From Scatosoma sp045660265 (GTDB taxonomy: Bacteria > Bacillota > Clostridia > Christensenellales > Borkfalkiaceae), in NCBI GenBank assembly GCA_045660265.1, contig JAZRDM010000017.1:23992-87991 (forward strand): a DNA stretch of 64,000 nucleotides. Direction: 5' to 3'. The notes beneath the pieces are model-generated. The model saw only the letters and a list, made by a program, of their open reading frames with translations. It ran no database searches and was not told the DNA's origin. Position numbers and translations under genes: made by a program. Below are positions 8,821 to 15,473 of the stretch, piece by piece (the first letter of the stretch is position 1; each line of letters opens with the position of its first letter).

Positions 8821-9468
8821 ATGATTGAGAAAATTTTATCTATGCTTTCCCAAACTTATCCGTTAGAAAAAAAGGACGTCGGTGAGTTTGAAAGCTTTAA
8901 AGCAAAAGGTATGAAATTTGCTTGTCAAGCATACGAAGCAAAGGGCTTTGGCCACGTTTCCGTGATGACAGCGTCAGGCTTTTTTGGGTTAATGAAAATG
9001 GATACGTTTATCCTTTGTCCTAAAAATAAAGACTTGCCGTTGCTCTCTTACGATCGTATTTTTGCGGCTGGAAACGATACGTTTATCGTCGAGTTATATG
9101 ATACGACGATAGAGAAAAAAGAGTATACTTTGATAGACAAGGTCGTTGAAAAGTACTCGTCTTTACCTGATAGGGTATTGCCTGACGAGGAGAATTGGTA
9201 TGATGACATTCGTCTTACACAGTCCGTTTCGAAAAAGGGTAAAAAGAAGCAGACGGCGGCGTTTAACGAGTTGCTTATCGATTACGTGTCGGCGTATTTG
9301 GCGACGGATGCGAATGTGTGCGAAAAGGACGAAAAAATTGTACAAACGTCTAAATATGCAGAAGGCTTACTTTCTAACGGCGGTATTGCTACAGACGTGT
9401 TTAAAAAAGAACTTGGCGAAGAAAAGACGGCGAAACTGCTTCGTACAGTATTGTTTGGTACAAAATAA
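8821..9468 (+). CDS. Soluble protein of unknown function, last gene of the TetR operon
   Basis: 215 aa, no signal peptide or membrane segment, mixed alpha/beta composition, no motif I recognise. The ATG follows the previous stop without a gap, so translation is probably coupled. A terminator follows at 9478. Confidence 0.7.
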   Translation: MIEKILSMLSQTYPLEKKDVGEFESFKAKGMKFACQAYEAKGFGHVSVMTASGFFGLMKMDTFILCPKNKDLPLLSYDRIFAAGNDTFIVELYDTTIEKKEYTLIDKVVEKYSSLPDRVLPDEENWYDDIRLTQSVSKKGKKKQTAAFNELLIDYVSAYLATDANVCEKDEKIVQTSKYAEGLLSNGGIATDVFKKELGEEKTAKLLRTVLFGTK

Positions 9469-9477
9469 AGCGTAATA

Positions 9478-9508
9478 AAAACCCTGCGAAAATTTCGCAG
9501 GGTTTTAT
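9478..9508. terminator. Bidirectional terminator at the end of the TetR operon
   Basis: ACCCTGCGAAA/TTTCGCAGGGT, perfect 11-bp stem, A-rich before and T-rich after; it separates convergent genes. Confidence 0.85.
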
Positions 9509-9521
9509 TTAATCGAGGCGA

Positions 9522-9757
9522 TTATAAGCCTAAAATTTGCTTTTTCTTGGTTTCAAATTCTTCTTGGGTAATAATTCCGTTGTCAAGCAAATCTTTCAGT
9601 TTTTTCAAATCATCTAATTTGTCGCCGCTTTGCGTAGGCGTTGCCACGATAACGGGTGCTTGCGTTGCTTCTTGGCGTTCGTTGATAAGGGTGGATAATA
9701 CTTCACCGATTTCTTTGTAGTTGCCGATCATTTCAAATTTCGTCCAGCCCGAAGCGT
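9522..9757 (-). pseudogene. 3' remnant of a SHOCT-domain protein gene
   Basis: The 69 residues from the only ATG (9731) end in a SHOCT-like motif (KLKDLLDNGIITQEEFETKKK). No ribosome site precedes that ATG, and the frame stays open upstream with protein-like sequence (ASGWTKFE) until about 9757, where sequence reading as an XRE regulator on the other strand takes over. It therefore looks like the C-terminal end of a longer gene cut by a rearrangement. A short functional protein cannot be excluded. Confidence 0.6.
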
Positions 9758-9889
9758 TTACAGGTAAGTTATGCCGTCGTGTGTTATTGGGAAACAGACC
9801 GTAGCGAGCCGACTGCGCCGAATTTGGTAAAAATAGCGGATTATTTTGACGTTTCCGTGGATTATTTGTTGGGTCGAACAGAGTATTAA
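9758..9889 (+). pseudogene. 3' remnant of an XRE-family HTH regulator
   Basis: In this frame the sequence reads LQVSYAVVCYWETDRSEP, then NLVKIADYFDVSVDYLLGRT, then a stop: the second half of an HTH_3 domain and the usual family C-terminus. There is no start and no first HTH helix, so it is a 5'-truncated gene. A terminator follows at once. Confidence 0.75.
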
Positions 9890-9914
9890 AGCGCGCATTT
9901 TTGCGCGCTTTTTA
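9888..9914 (+). terminator. Terminator after the XRE remnant
   Basis: AAAGCGCGCA/TGCGCGCTTT stem with a TTTT loop and trailing T run. Confidence 0.8.
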
Positions 9915-9995
9915 TAATTTCATCTCGTACATGCCTAGGGGATTTTGAAATATAAGCAGGATGAACAATATTTAAAAAATTATTTATAAAAAGCA

Positions 9996-10024
9996 TTGAC
10001 AAGAAAAAAGGAAAGTTGTATAAT
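9996..10024 (+). promoter_or_regulatory. Promoter of tRNA-Ala
   Basis: TTGACA (9996-10001), 17 bp, TATAAT (10019-10024); the tRNA starts 13 bp after the -10 box. Confidence 0.85.
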
Positions 10025-10036
10025 AAGTTTGTTTAT

Positions 10037-10112
10037 GGGGTTATGGCTCAGTTGGTAGAGCGCCTCGTTCGCAACGAGGAGGCCAGCGGTTCGAATCCGC
10101 TTAGCTCCACCA
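10037..10112 (+). tRNA. tRNA-Ala(CGC)
   Basis: 76 nt with encoded CCA. Acceptor arms GGGGTTA/TAGCTCC pair with two wobbles. The anticodon arm is CCTCG-TTCGCAA-CGAGG, giving anticodon CGC for GCG codons. The T arm (GCGGTTCGAATCCGC) is intact. Its last 25 bases are the left copy of the prophage attachment repeat, so the 3' end of the functional gene is now phage-derived but identical to the host version. Confidence 0.95.
10088..10112 (+). repeat. attL core, 25-bp direct repeat
   Basis: Identical to 45457-45481. Covers the T-arm/acceptor 3' half of tRNA-Ala, including CCA. Confidence 0.93.
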
Positions 10113-10117
10113 AAGCA

Positions 10118-10157
10118 CGGCATTTATGCAAATAATCTTGCATAAATGCCGTTTTTC
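10118..10157 (+). terminator. Phage-borne terminator for the tRNA
   Basis: CGGCATTTATGCAA/TTGCATAAATGCCG, perfect 14-bp stem, then GTTTTTCTTTT. It lies inside the prophage just after attL and replaces the host terminator, now stranded at attR. Confidence 0.85.
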
Positions 10158-10206
10158 TTTTGCAATTTTGTATAAATATTTGTCAAAAATTGCGGTTTTG
10201 GTAGGG

Positions 10207-10228
10207 TTTGGGGAACAATTTGGGGAAC
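10207..10228 (+). repeat. Paired TTTGGGGAAC repeats, candidate integrase arm sites (left)
   Basis: Two direct copies, 10207-10216 and 10219-10228. The same pair occurs at 45389-45409 near the other end, as expected for arm-type sites bound by the N-terminal domain of a tyrosine integrase. Confidence 0.7.
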
Positions 10229-10232
10229 AAAA

Positions 10233-11486
10233 TTATTGTTTTTCAAGTTTCGCAACAGGGAAAATAACCTTGTTCATTTCTTCGCGCATAAACTTATCGG
10301 GAAAGTGCGTATAATGCTTTGCGATCAAGCGAACGGGTGAATCTCCGATCCATATTTCTACGATTTCTTGACGAACGTACTGTTGACAAATCGTAGAAAA
10401 AGTATGTCGCAAATTATAAGCAGATTTCTCTTCACCTAAAAGTTCTTTAAAAAGCTTATTTGCTGTTACGGCTCGTACTTTTCGGTGTAATGGCGAAGTC
10501 CAGTCGATCAATCCTCGTGCCTGTATAGGTATGGGGATTTTTTTATACTCGATTTTCCCGTTTTTTCGTTTACGGTTTCGTGCAATCAAGAACTCGCCTT
10601 CGACGCGTGTCTCTTCGTCGAGTTCGGATGCGCGCAGTCCAAAGAAATAATAAAAGTATGCCATTTGCCGAATTTTATCAAATCGTGGCTCGTTAATGCG
10701 GCATAAGAAGCTGTCGATTTCTTCTTCGGATAAAGCTTCACGAACTTGCCTTTCGGCGCGGTGAAAGGGCACGAGCGCAACTGGATTGACCGTTATCAAT
10801 CCAAGAGCCATGGCAAATTTAAAAACGCTGTTAAAAACAGTTCGCATATCTTCATAGCCTCGCGCGGAGAGCGTATTCATATATTCAGATAATTCAATTG
10901 TTGTAATCGTCGAGATGCGTTTTTCTTTTATTGAAGTTGGTATTCTATTGAAACGGACTCGATAATCTCCAAGCGTTTTCGGTGTTATTTTGCTTTTTGA
11001 TTTGTGTGCAAAAAACTTTTCGAAAATGTCGGCAAATAGATCTGATAAACCATCATTGCGACGAATGCGATATTTTTCAATCTTTTCCGATGTTGTTTTT
11101 GCTAAAAACTTTTTTTTCGCCTCCGCCAAGTCGGTGGAGGATGCAGTTATATTATAACCATTTGAGCGGTAGCGAATTTCGTAGCAATACGAGTTCCTAC
11201 CGCTTTCTCTTTTTATAACGTGAGCGCAAAGGCCGTTCGCTATAAATTCTTTTTTAAATGTAATCGCCATCTTTGAAATCTCCTTAAGTGTAAATTTCAT
11301 GATAGTCGTTACAGATTTTGTATGTTGTTGTAGTTTAACTGCGCTGCCTTGGGATTCCAAGGTAACGAGCCGTTCGATCAAGGCGGTGTAGTCGCCGGCG
11401 ATATTCATAATCTCGTGCCGCTCACGCGCCATCATCAGTTTTTGAGTGATAGTTATAAAATCATCAGATAAATTGCTCTTATGCAT
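10233..11486 (-). CDS. int: Tyrosine-recombinase phage integrase
   Basis: 417 aa from ATG 11486 (AAGGAG 8 nt before). A second in-frame ATG at 11270 also has AAGGAG at 8-9 nt and would give a 345-aa protein starting MAITFKKEFIANG, the usual integrase start with an arm-binding domain. Core-binding and catalytic domains follow: first Arg in GLRASEL, second Arg in YNLRHTF, Tyr nucleophile in KHYTHF. The first His of HxxR is Tyr and the usual LGH His is Asp (IGDS); integrases tolerate some changes here. It sits next to attL and points toward it. Confidence 0.9.
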   Translation of the reverse strand: MHKSNLSDDFITITQKLMMARERHEIMNIAGDYTALIERLVTLESQGSAVKLQQHTKSVTTIMKFTLKEISKMAITFKKEFIANGLCAHVIKRESGRNSYCYEIRYRSNGYNITASSTDLAEAKKKFLAKTTSEKIEKYRIRRNDGLSDLFADIFEKFFAHKSKSKITPKTLGDYRVRFNRIPTSIKEKRISTITTIELSEYMNTLSARGYEDMRTVFNSVFKFAMALGLITVNPVALVPFHRAERQVREALSEEEIDSFLCRINEPRFDKIRQMAYFYYFFGLRASELDEETRVEGEFLIARNRKRKNGKIEYKKIPIPIQARGLIDWTSPLHRKVRAVTANKLFKELLGEEKSAYNLRHTFSTICQQYVRQEIVEIWIGDSPVRLIAKHYTHFPDKFMREEMNKVIFPVAKLEKQ

Positions 11487-11559
11487 TTTTTCTTCTCCTT
11501 TGTAATTTGTAAAGATTTTTGAACGTCCTTACATTTTCAAAGGGAAGATAGATAAATAA

Positions 11560-11575
11560 TTGCAATTAACTGCAA
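11560..11575. repeat. TTGCA-type palindrome, copy 1
   Basis: TTGCAATTAACTGCAA in the gap between the integrase and repressor genes. One of six related palindromes in prophage intergenic gaps. Confidence 0.5.
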
Positions 11576-11612
11576 TTTTGTACTGATATCTACTTATAAA
11601 ATCGCCTTCTTT

Positions 11613-11966
11613 TTACTTATTCGTTTTTGCATCGGTGGCGATTTCTAATAGTTTTATTTGAGCGTCAACAAATTCTTCCCCGAGAATTTCGTCGGCTCGG
11701 GACAAGACGTGGAAACGATAACGGTCTTTGTCCGATAAAACGATTGCGTGGCTGTCGCTCAACCCAAGCGCGCGTTCTTCGTCCGTAAAGGTGGGGGCGA
11801 GCCCAAGGGCACGTTCGATTGCTTGCATAGTATCTATGCGAGGGTGTTTTACTACGCCGAAAAGAATTTTTTCAACCGTGCTTTTAGGTAAATTCGCCCG
11901 TTCGGAAAGTTCTTCTATTGAAAGTCCTGCGTTTTTTCGAATTTCATTCAGTTGATTTGGGTTCAT
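11613..11966 (-). CDS. XRE-family repressor (CI-like)
   Basis: 117 aa from ATG 11966, chosen for AGGAG 7-8 nt upstream; a longer frame begins inside the promoter region. HTH at about residues 4-58 (IRKNAGLSIEELSERANLPK, then STVEKIL). A helical C-terminal part follows. It is divergent from the Cro-like gene across overlapping promoters and is therefore the probable lysogeny repressor. No LexA-like peptidase domain is present, so induction must work differently, possibly through the ImmA/IrrE protein at 23106. Confidence 0.85.
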   Translation of the reverse strand: MNPNQLNEIRKNAGLSIEELSERANLPKSTVEKILFGVVKHPRIDTMQAIERALGLAPTFTDEERALGLSDSHAIVLSDKDRYRFHVLSRADEILGEEFVDAQIKLLEIATDAKTNK

Positions 11967-11970
11967 AGTC

Positions 11971-12101
11971 AAAACTCCTAAAAATATTTTTTTCATTGTA
12001 CAAAAAAACTCCAAAAAATGCAATAAATTTTATATAAAACGCTTGACAAACGCAAAATTTGGAGTTATAATAAAATCGAAAAACGCCAAAAAAGGAGTTT
12101 T
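11971..12101. promoter_or_regulatory. Lysogeny switch: divergent promoters with GGAGTT boxes
   Basis: Rightward promoter: TTGACA 12043-12048, 17 bp, TATAAT 12066-12071. Leftward promoter (minus): TTGCAT 12018-12023, 17 bp, TACAAT 11995-12000. TTTGGAGTT occurs in the spacer or -10 of both (12058-12066 plus; 12007-12015 minus), and related AGGAGTTTT copies lie at 12093-12101 (plus) and 11971-11979 (minus), doubling as ribosome sites. These are candidate repressor operators. Confidence 0.75.
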
Positions 12102-12113
12102 AAACAAAAAGGA

Positions 12114-12272
12114 ATGAGTGCGTATGCACTTGCTAAAGCGGTAGGGTATAAGCCACAAACGGCTTACAACTGGGTGTATGGACATGGGACACCAACTCCT
12201 GCGGTAATGTTAAAAATGACGAACATTTTAGAGATTTCAGCGCAAGAAATTTTGGAAATGTTCGCGGAGTAA
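12114..12272 (+). CDS. Cro-like small HTH protein
   Basis: 52 aa from ATG 12114: MSAYALAKAVGYKPQTAYNW reads as an HTH, followed by a region selecting the regulator by dose (TPTPAVMLKMTNIL). First gene of the rightward early operon, so the Cro counterpart. The start is uncertain: family members usually have ~10 more N-terminal residues, and the frame upstream reads plausibly (FKQKG) but has no standard start codon; AGGAG at 12093 would serve a start near 12102-12108. Confidence 0.65.
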   Translation: MSAYALAKAVGYKPQTAYNWVYGHGTPTPAVMLKMTNILEISAQEILEMFAE

Positions 12273-12285
12273 ACGGAGAAAGTAT

Positions 12286-12684
12286 ATGCAAGAAGTTATT
12301 CAATTTGATAGAAACGGAGAAACGGGCAACATTTTTTATATATTACGTGAAGCAAGTAGTATATTGAAAGCGCAAGGCAGGGTACTCGAAAGCGTGAAAA
12401 TGTTTGAGCGTGTTAAGAAAGAGGACTACGATCAAGCGTTGGCTGTTATAGGAGAGTATGTGAAATTGCAAGACATCACTTATAAGCCGAGATATCAACC
12501 TCGGACATACGAACAGCTGATACAGTTCTCCAAAGACGCACAGATAAGCCAAGAATGGATTGTAAGATTACTCCGTTATTACACGGATACGCTTGGCTGG
12601 GGTATGCAAGAAAGTCTTGATTACGTCGTCGGCTTATTTGAGAACGGTACGATACAAGAAATTAAAAAGCTGGGAGGATTATGA
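12286..12684 (+). CDS. Early phage protein of unknown function
   Basis: 132 aa, soluble and helical, no recognised motif. ACGGAG precedes the ATG. It lies 13 bp after the Cro-like gene and one base before the next start, in the early operon. Confidence 0.65.
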   Translation: MQEVIQFDRNGETGNIFYILREASSILKAQGRVLESVKMFERVKKEDYDQALAVIGEYVKLQDITYKPRYQPRTYEQLIQFSKDAQISQEWIVRLLRYYTDTLGWGMQESLDYVVGLFENGTIQEIKKLGGL

Positions 12685-12685
12685 G

Positions 12686-12889
12686 ATGGAAAATAAGGCT
12701 GAATTTGTAGAAAAGTATTTAAAACCCTTATTGATTGCCGCGAATGTCGAAGCGATTGACGCGGTGTACGAAAAGCAGGGCGGCGAGGAGATCGTAAGGA
12801 TTACGTTTTGGGGAGGCGGAACGCACGAAAAAAACGTTTCCTGCGACAGCTTAATTGCTTTATCGAGAGATGTATTAAAAGGTCTATAA
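12686..12889 (+). CDS. Small early phage protein of unknown function
   Basis: 67 aa from ATG 12686, chosen because GGGAGGATTATGAG precedes it. Compact alpha/beta composition; no motif recognised. Confidence 0.65.
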   Translation: MENKAEFVEKYLKPLLIAANVEAIDAVYEKQGGEEIVRITFWGGGTHEKNVSCDSLIALSRDVLKGL

Positions 12890-12911
12890 ACGAGAAAGGA
12901 GGTAGTAAAAC

Positions 12912-13130
12912 GTGAAAGCAGAGAGAGCGAGAAAATATCCGCGAATGGAAAAGCTTATCCATCGTCGTCAAGTTATGAATTTAACGCGCGAGGAACTCGC
13001 CGAGCAGAGCGGTGTAAGCAAGTACGTGATAACGGAGTACGAGCACGGTGGGAGAGTTCCCAAGACGGACGTTATGGCAAAGATTGCCGCTGTTCTCAAA
13101 TGCACGGTGGACGAGCTTATCGATAAATAA
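12912..13130 (+). CDS. XRE-family HTH regulator, single domain
   Basis: 72 aa, almost entirely one HTH_3 domain: RRQVMNLTREELAEQSGVSK, EYEHGGRVPKTDVMAKIAAVL, CTVDEL. The start is GTG at 12912 behind AAAGGAGG. Probably a second early regulator (activator or antirepressor-like); target unknown. Confidence 0.85.
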   Translation: MKAERARKYPRMEKLIHRRQVMNLTREELAEQSGVSKYVITEYEHGGRVPKTDVMAKIAAVLKCTVDELIDK

Positions 13131-13154
13131 ATACAAAAGAAAGAGGTAATAGAA

Positions 13155-13367
13155 ATGATTGGAGGAATTGAGCCGTCGTGGCTCGGAAAATGCCGAGACG
13201 AATCTTATATAACCAAGAGAGAGTTTGTCGAATACTGTTCGGCGTGCGGTACGCCGATGTATGACGACGAGGAAATTTACGACTGTGCCGACGGGTTTGT
13301 GTGCGCAAAGTGCTACGAAAACCGTCAGCGTAACGAGGAAGAAGGAGGCGAGGACGATGAGTATTGA
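13155..13367 (+). CDS. Small zinc-ribbon protein
   Basis: 70 aa with a four-Cys knuckle pair (CSACG ... CAKCY), likely one Zn(II) site, and an acidic C-terminal tail. AGAGGTAATAGAA precedes the ATG. Such proteins are common in phage early regions; role unknown. Confidence 0.65.
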   Translation: MIGGIEPSWLGKCRDESYITKREFVEYCSACGTPMYDDEEIYDCADGFVCAKCYENRQRNEEEGGEDDEY

Positions 13368-13503
13368 AACGGTATTGATTTTGAACAGCGTGGCATTAGG
13401 GCTTGGAATAATCTTTATGACGGTACTTTTAGTGCTACTGTTTAAAGCAGAACGTAAACTTGCAAAGTACGGCGAATCGAAGTTCTTCATTCGCAAGAAA
13501 TAA
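13357..13503 (+). CDS. Small membrane protein
   Basis: 48 aa from ATG 13357, overlapping the zinc-ribbon gene; GGAGGCGAGGACG precedes it. One membrane helix (about residues 6-30) followed by a basic tail. Function unknown. Confidence 0.6.
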   Translation: MSIETVLILNSVALGLGIIFMTVLLVLLFKAERKLAKYGESKFFIRKK

Positions 13504-13583
13504 GAAGATAGACAGCGTGGAAAAACGTCTCTATCGCGCAAGCGTGTCGAACAGGTGAACTACATCAAACGGCATGGCTACGC

Positions 13584-13646
13584 AGGCGGTTAAAAAGCCG
13601 CCTATATGGGGAAGAGGCAAAAGTGGGTTCAATTCCCGCAACCCCA
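13584..13646 (+). other. tRNA-like hairpins in the leader of the Sak4-like gene
   Basis: AGGCGG/CCGCCT (13584-13589/13598-13603) forms a 6-bp stem with an 8-nt loop, like an anticodon arm. TGGGG (13607-13611) can pair with CCCCA (13642-13646) enclosing a perfect T-arm-like hairpin GTGGG-TTCAATT-CCCGC (13623-13639). No 5' acceptor or D arm is found, so this is a partial tRNA-like structure, either a remnant or a leader element. Confidence 0.4.
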
Positions 13647-13671
13647 ACAAATACACTTTAAGGAGGCTATT

Positions 13672-14817
13672 ATGGCTATTTACAAACCTTCACAGGAAAC
13701 GTTCAGCAATCAACGTTTCTCGGCAATTATTTATGGCGCACCGGGCACGGGCAAGACAACGCTTGCTTGCTCTGCGCCGAATCCTATCCTTGTCGATCTC
13801 GATAAAGGCTTGCAACGTATCCGTGCGCAGCATAGAACGGACTTTATTAGAGTCGATACCTACGAGCAGTTGCTTGCGGATCTTGAAAGCGAAGAATTGA
13901 AAGAGTACGAAACGATCGTCATTGATACGGGCGGATCGCTCATTACGTACATGCAGAACTATGTAATGAAACAAGATCCTTCGCAGAACAAGACGAAATC
14001 GGGCACGATCTCAATCAAAGGACACGGCGCGGTAAAAGCAGAATTCCAGCGACTTACAAACTGGCTAAAAACGACGTTGAATAAAAACATTATCTACGTA
14101 TTTCATTCTATTGAAGAGAAGAACAAGGATAATACGGTCCAGCGTTTGTTGTGCGAAGGCAGTTCGAAGAATATCGTATGGCAACCCTGCGATTTCGGCG
14201 GCTACGTTTACATGAACGGCGACCAACGAGTGATCGGTTTTACCCCTACGGACGAGTATTTCGCGAAAGGTTGCTACGGCATTAATGGCGTACGTAAAAT
14301 TCCGACCTTGGGCGATGCGGACAAGAACGATTACATTACACGATTGTTTGCGGAAGCGAACGCAAATATCGCAAAGGATAACGATTTCTTTAAAGCAGAG
14401 CGTGAAGAATACGAGAAAGTCATGGAAGAAGGGCGAAAGATGATCGAGAGCTGGGACAAGCCTGAACAGTTTACCAACGGTTCGGCGGAATTGAACAAAC
14501 TCTCTCACAAATTGACGTCGCTCGTAGAGCTCAAAGCTATTTGCAAAGAGCGTATTACCGCGCTCGGCTTTGTTTGGGATCGTGAAAAGAAGGCGTATGT
14601 CTCACTCGCAAAGGAAGATTCTAAAACGGACCAGACCGAAACAAAGAAGAAAGGTCGCGATATTGCAGACGATATTCTTAACGGGCTTACCGCGAAGGGT
14701 GAAAAAAATGACGATAGAGCCTTAAAAGACGATACGGCGAACGAGAAGACGAAAGAAAGCGAAAAGGCCGAAAAAACGGCAAAAGAACAGGCTACGGACG
14801 AGGTTGATGGTAAATGA
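13672..14817 (+). CDS. RecA-like ATPase of the Sak4/AAA_24 type (phage recombination)
   Basis: 381 aa from ATG 13672 (AAGGAGG 6 nt upstream). Walker A is YGAPGTGKTTLA (about residues 20-31), Walker B is EYETIVIDTGG (about residues 82-92). The C-terminal ~60 residues are a charged, low-complexity tail. Sak4-like proteins are minimal RecA-core strand-annealing recombinases; the overlap (ATGA) with a PD-(D/E)XK nuclease gene gives the typical annealase-exonuclease pair. Confidence 0.8.
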   Translation: MAIYKPSQETFSNQRFSAIIYGAPGTGKTTLACSAPNPILVDLDKGLQRIRAQHRTDFIRVDTYEQLLADLESEELKEYETIVIDTGGSLITYMQNYVMKQDPSQNKTKSGTISIKGHGAVKAEFQRLTNWLKTTLNKNIIYVFHSIEEKNKDNTVQRLLCEGSSKNIVWQPCDFGGYVYMNGDQRVIGFTPTDEYFAKGCYGINGVRKIPTLGDADKNDYITRLFAEANANIAKDNDFFKAEREEYEKVMEEGRKMIESWDKPEQFTNGSAELNKLSHKLTSLVELKAICKERITALGFVWDREKKAYVSLAKEDSKTDQTETKKKGRDIADDILNGLTAKGEKNDDRALKDDTANEKTKESEKAEKTAKEQATDEVDGK

Positions 14818-15464
14818 AGAATGAGCGTTATTTAATAACGCAGTCTCTCCTTTCTGCGTGGTTGTATCAATTCAACTGCGCAGAGGGGCATGAAGAAACT
14901 GCAAGGGAAGAATTTTTAAAAACTCTGAGGCGAGAGCCGTTTGAGCAAAACGAGATAATGCTACGTGGGCTCTCGTTTGAAAATGCGGTACAAGAGATGC
15001 TCCGCGGTGACGATCAGCCTGCGTATGAGCATTGCGAAATTTATGCTAAGCGAAGCAAGGAAAAAGAATTTAAGTGTATCGTGGAAATGGCAAAAATCAT
15101 GAAAGGCGGTACTTATCAGCTGACTGCATACAAGGACAAAGTGATCGCTGGCGAGAATTTTTTATTGATGGCAAAATGCGACTGGGTAAAAGCCGGGGTA
15201 GTGTATGATTGCAAGCGTGTGCAAGAATATGCGGCTGTTGGCAAATATTTGGAGTCTGTTCAGCATCCGATGTATCTTGAAGTATTATCGACAGCGACGG
15301 AATTCAAATATGAAATTTGCGACGGCGAAGATATTTACGAGGAACGTTATACGCGTCTCGATATTCCGCAGAGCATTGATGCGACGATCGCAAACTTTAC
15401 TAAAAGTCTTAAAGATGAAGGGCTGTGGGAGACGTACACAACCCTGTGGAAATCGAAATATTAA
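14814..15464 (+). CDS. PD-(D/E)XK exonuclease-like protein
   Basis: 216 aa, start overlapping the ATPase stop. The catalytic motif is visible as KCDWVKAGVVYDCKRV (D at about residue 125, D-x-K at about 133-135), with an upstream Glu in GLSFENAVQEML as the helix-1 acid. This matches RecB/Cas4/YqaJ-type nucleases. Probably the exonuclease that makes single strands for the adjacent ATPase. Confidence 0.75.
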   Translation: MKNERYLITQSLLSAWLYQFNCAEGHEETAREEFLKTLRREPFEQNEIMLRGLSFENAVQEMLRGDDQPAYEHCEIYAKRSKEKEFKCIVEMAKIMKGGTYQLTAYKDKVIAGENFLLMAKCDWVKAGVVYDCKRVQEYAAVGKYLESVQHPMYLEVLSTATEFKYEICDGEDIYEERYTRLDIPQSIDATIANFTKSLKDEGLWETYTTLWKSKY

Positions 15465-15473
15465 AGGTGGAAC

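Noticed and set aside
13607..13646. A second complete tRNA gene
   Set aside because: No 5' acceptor strand, D arm or normal anticodon arm spacing; only the T arm and a short outer pairing are present.
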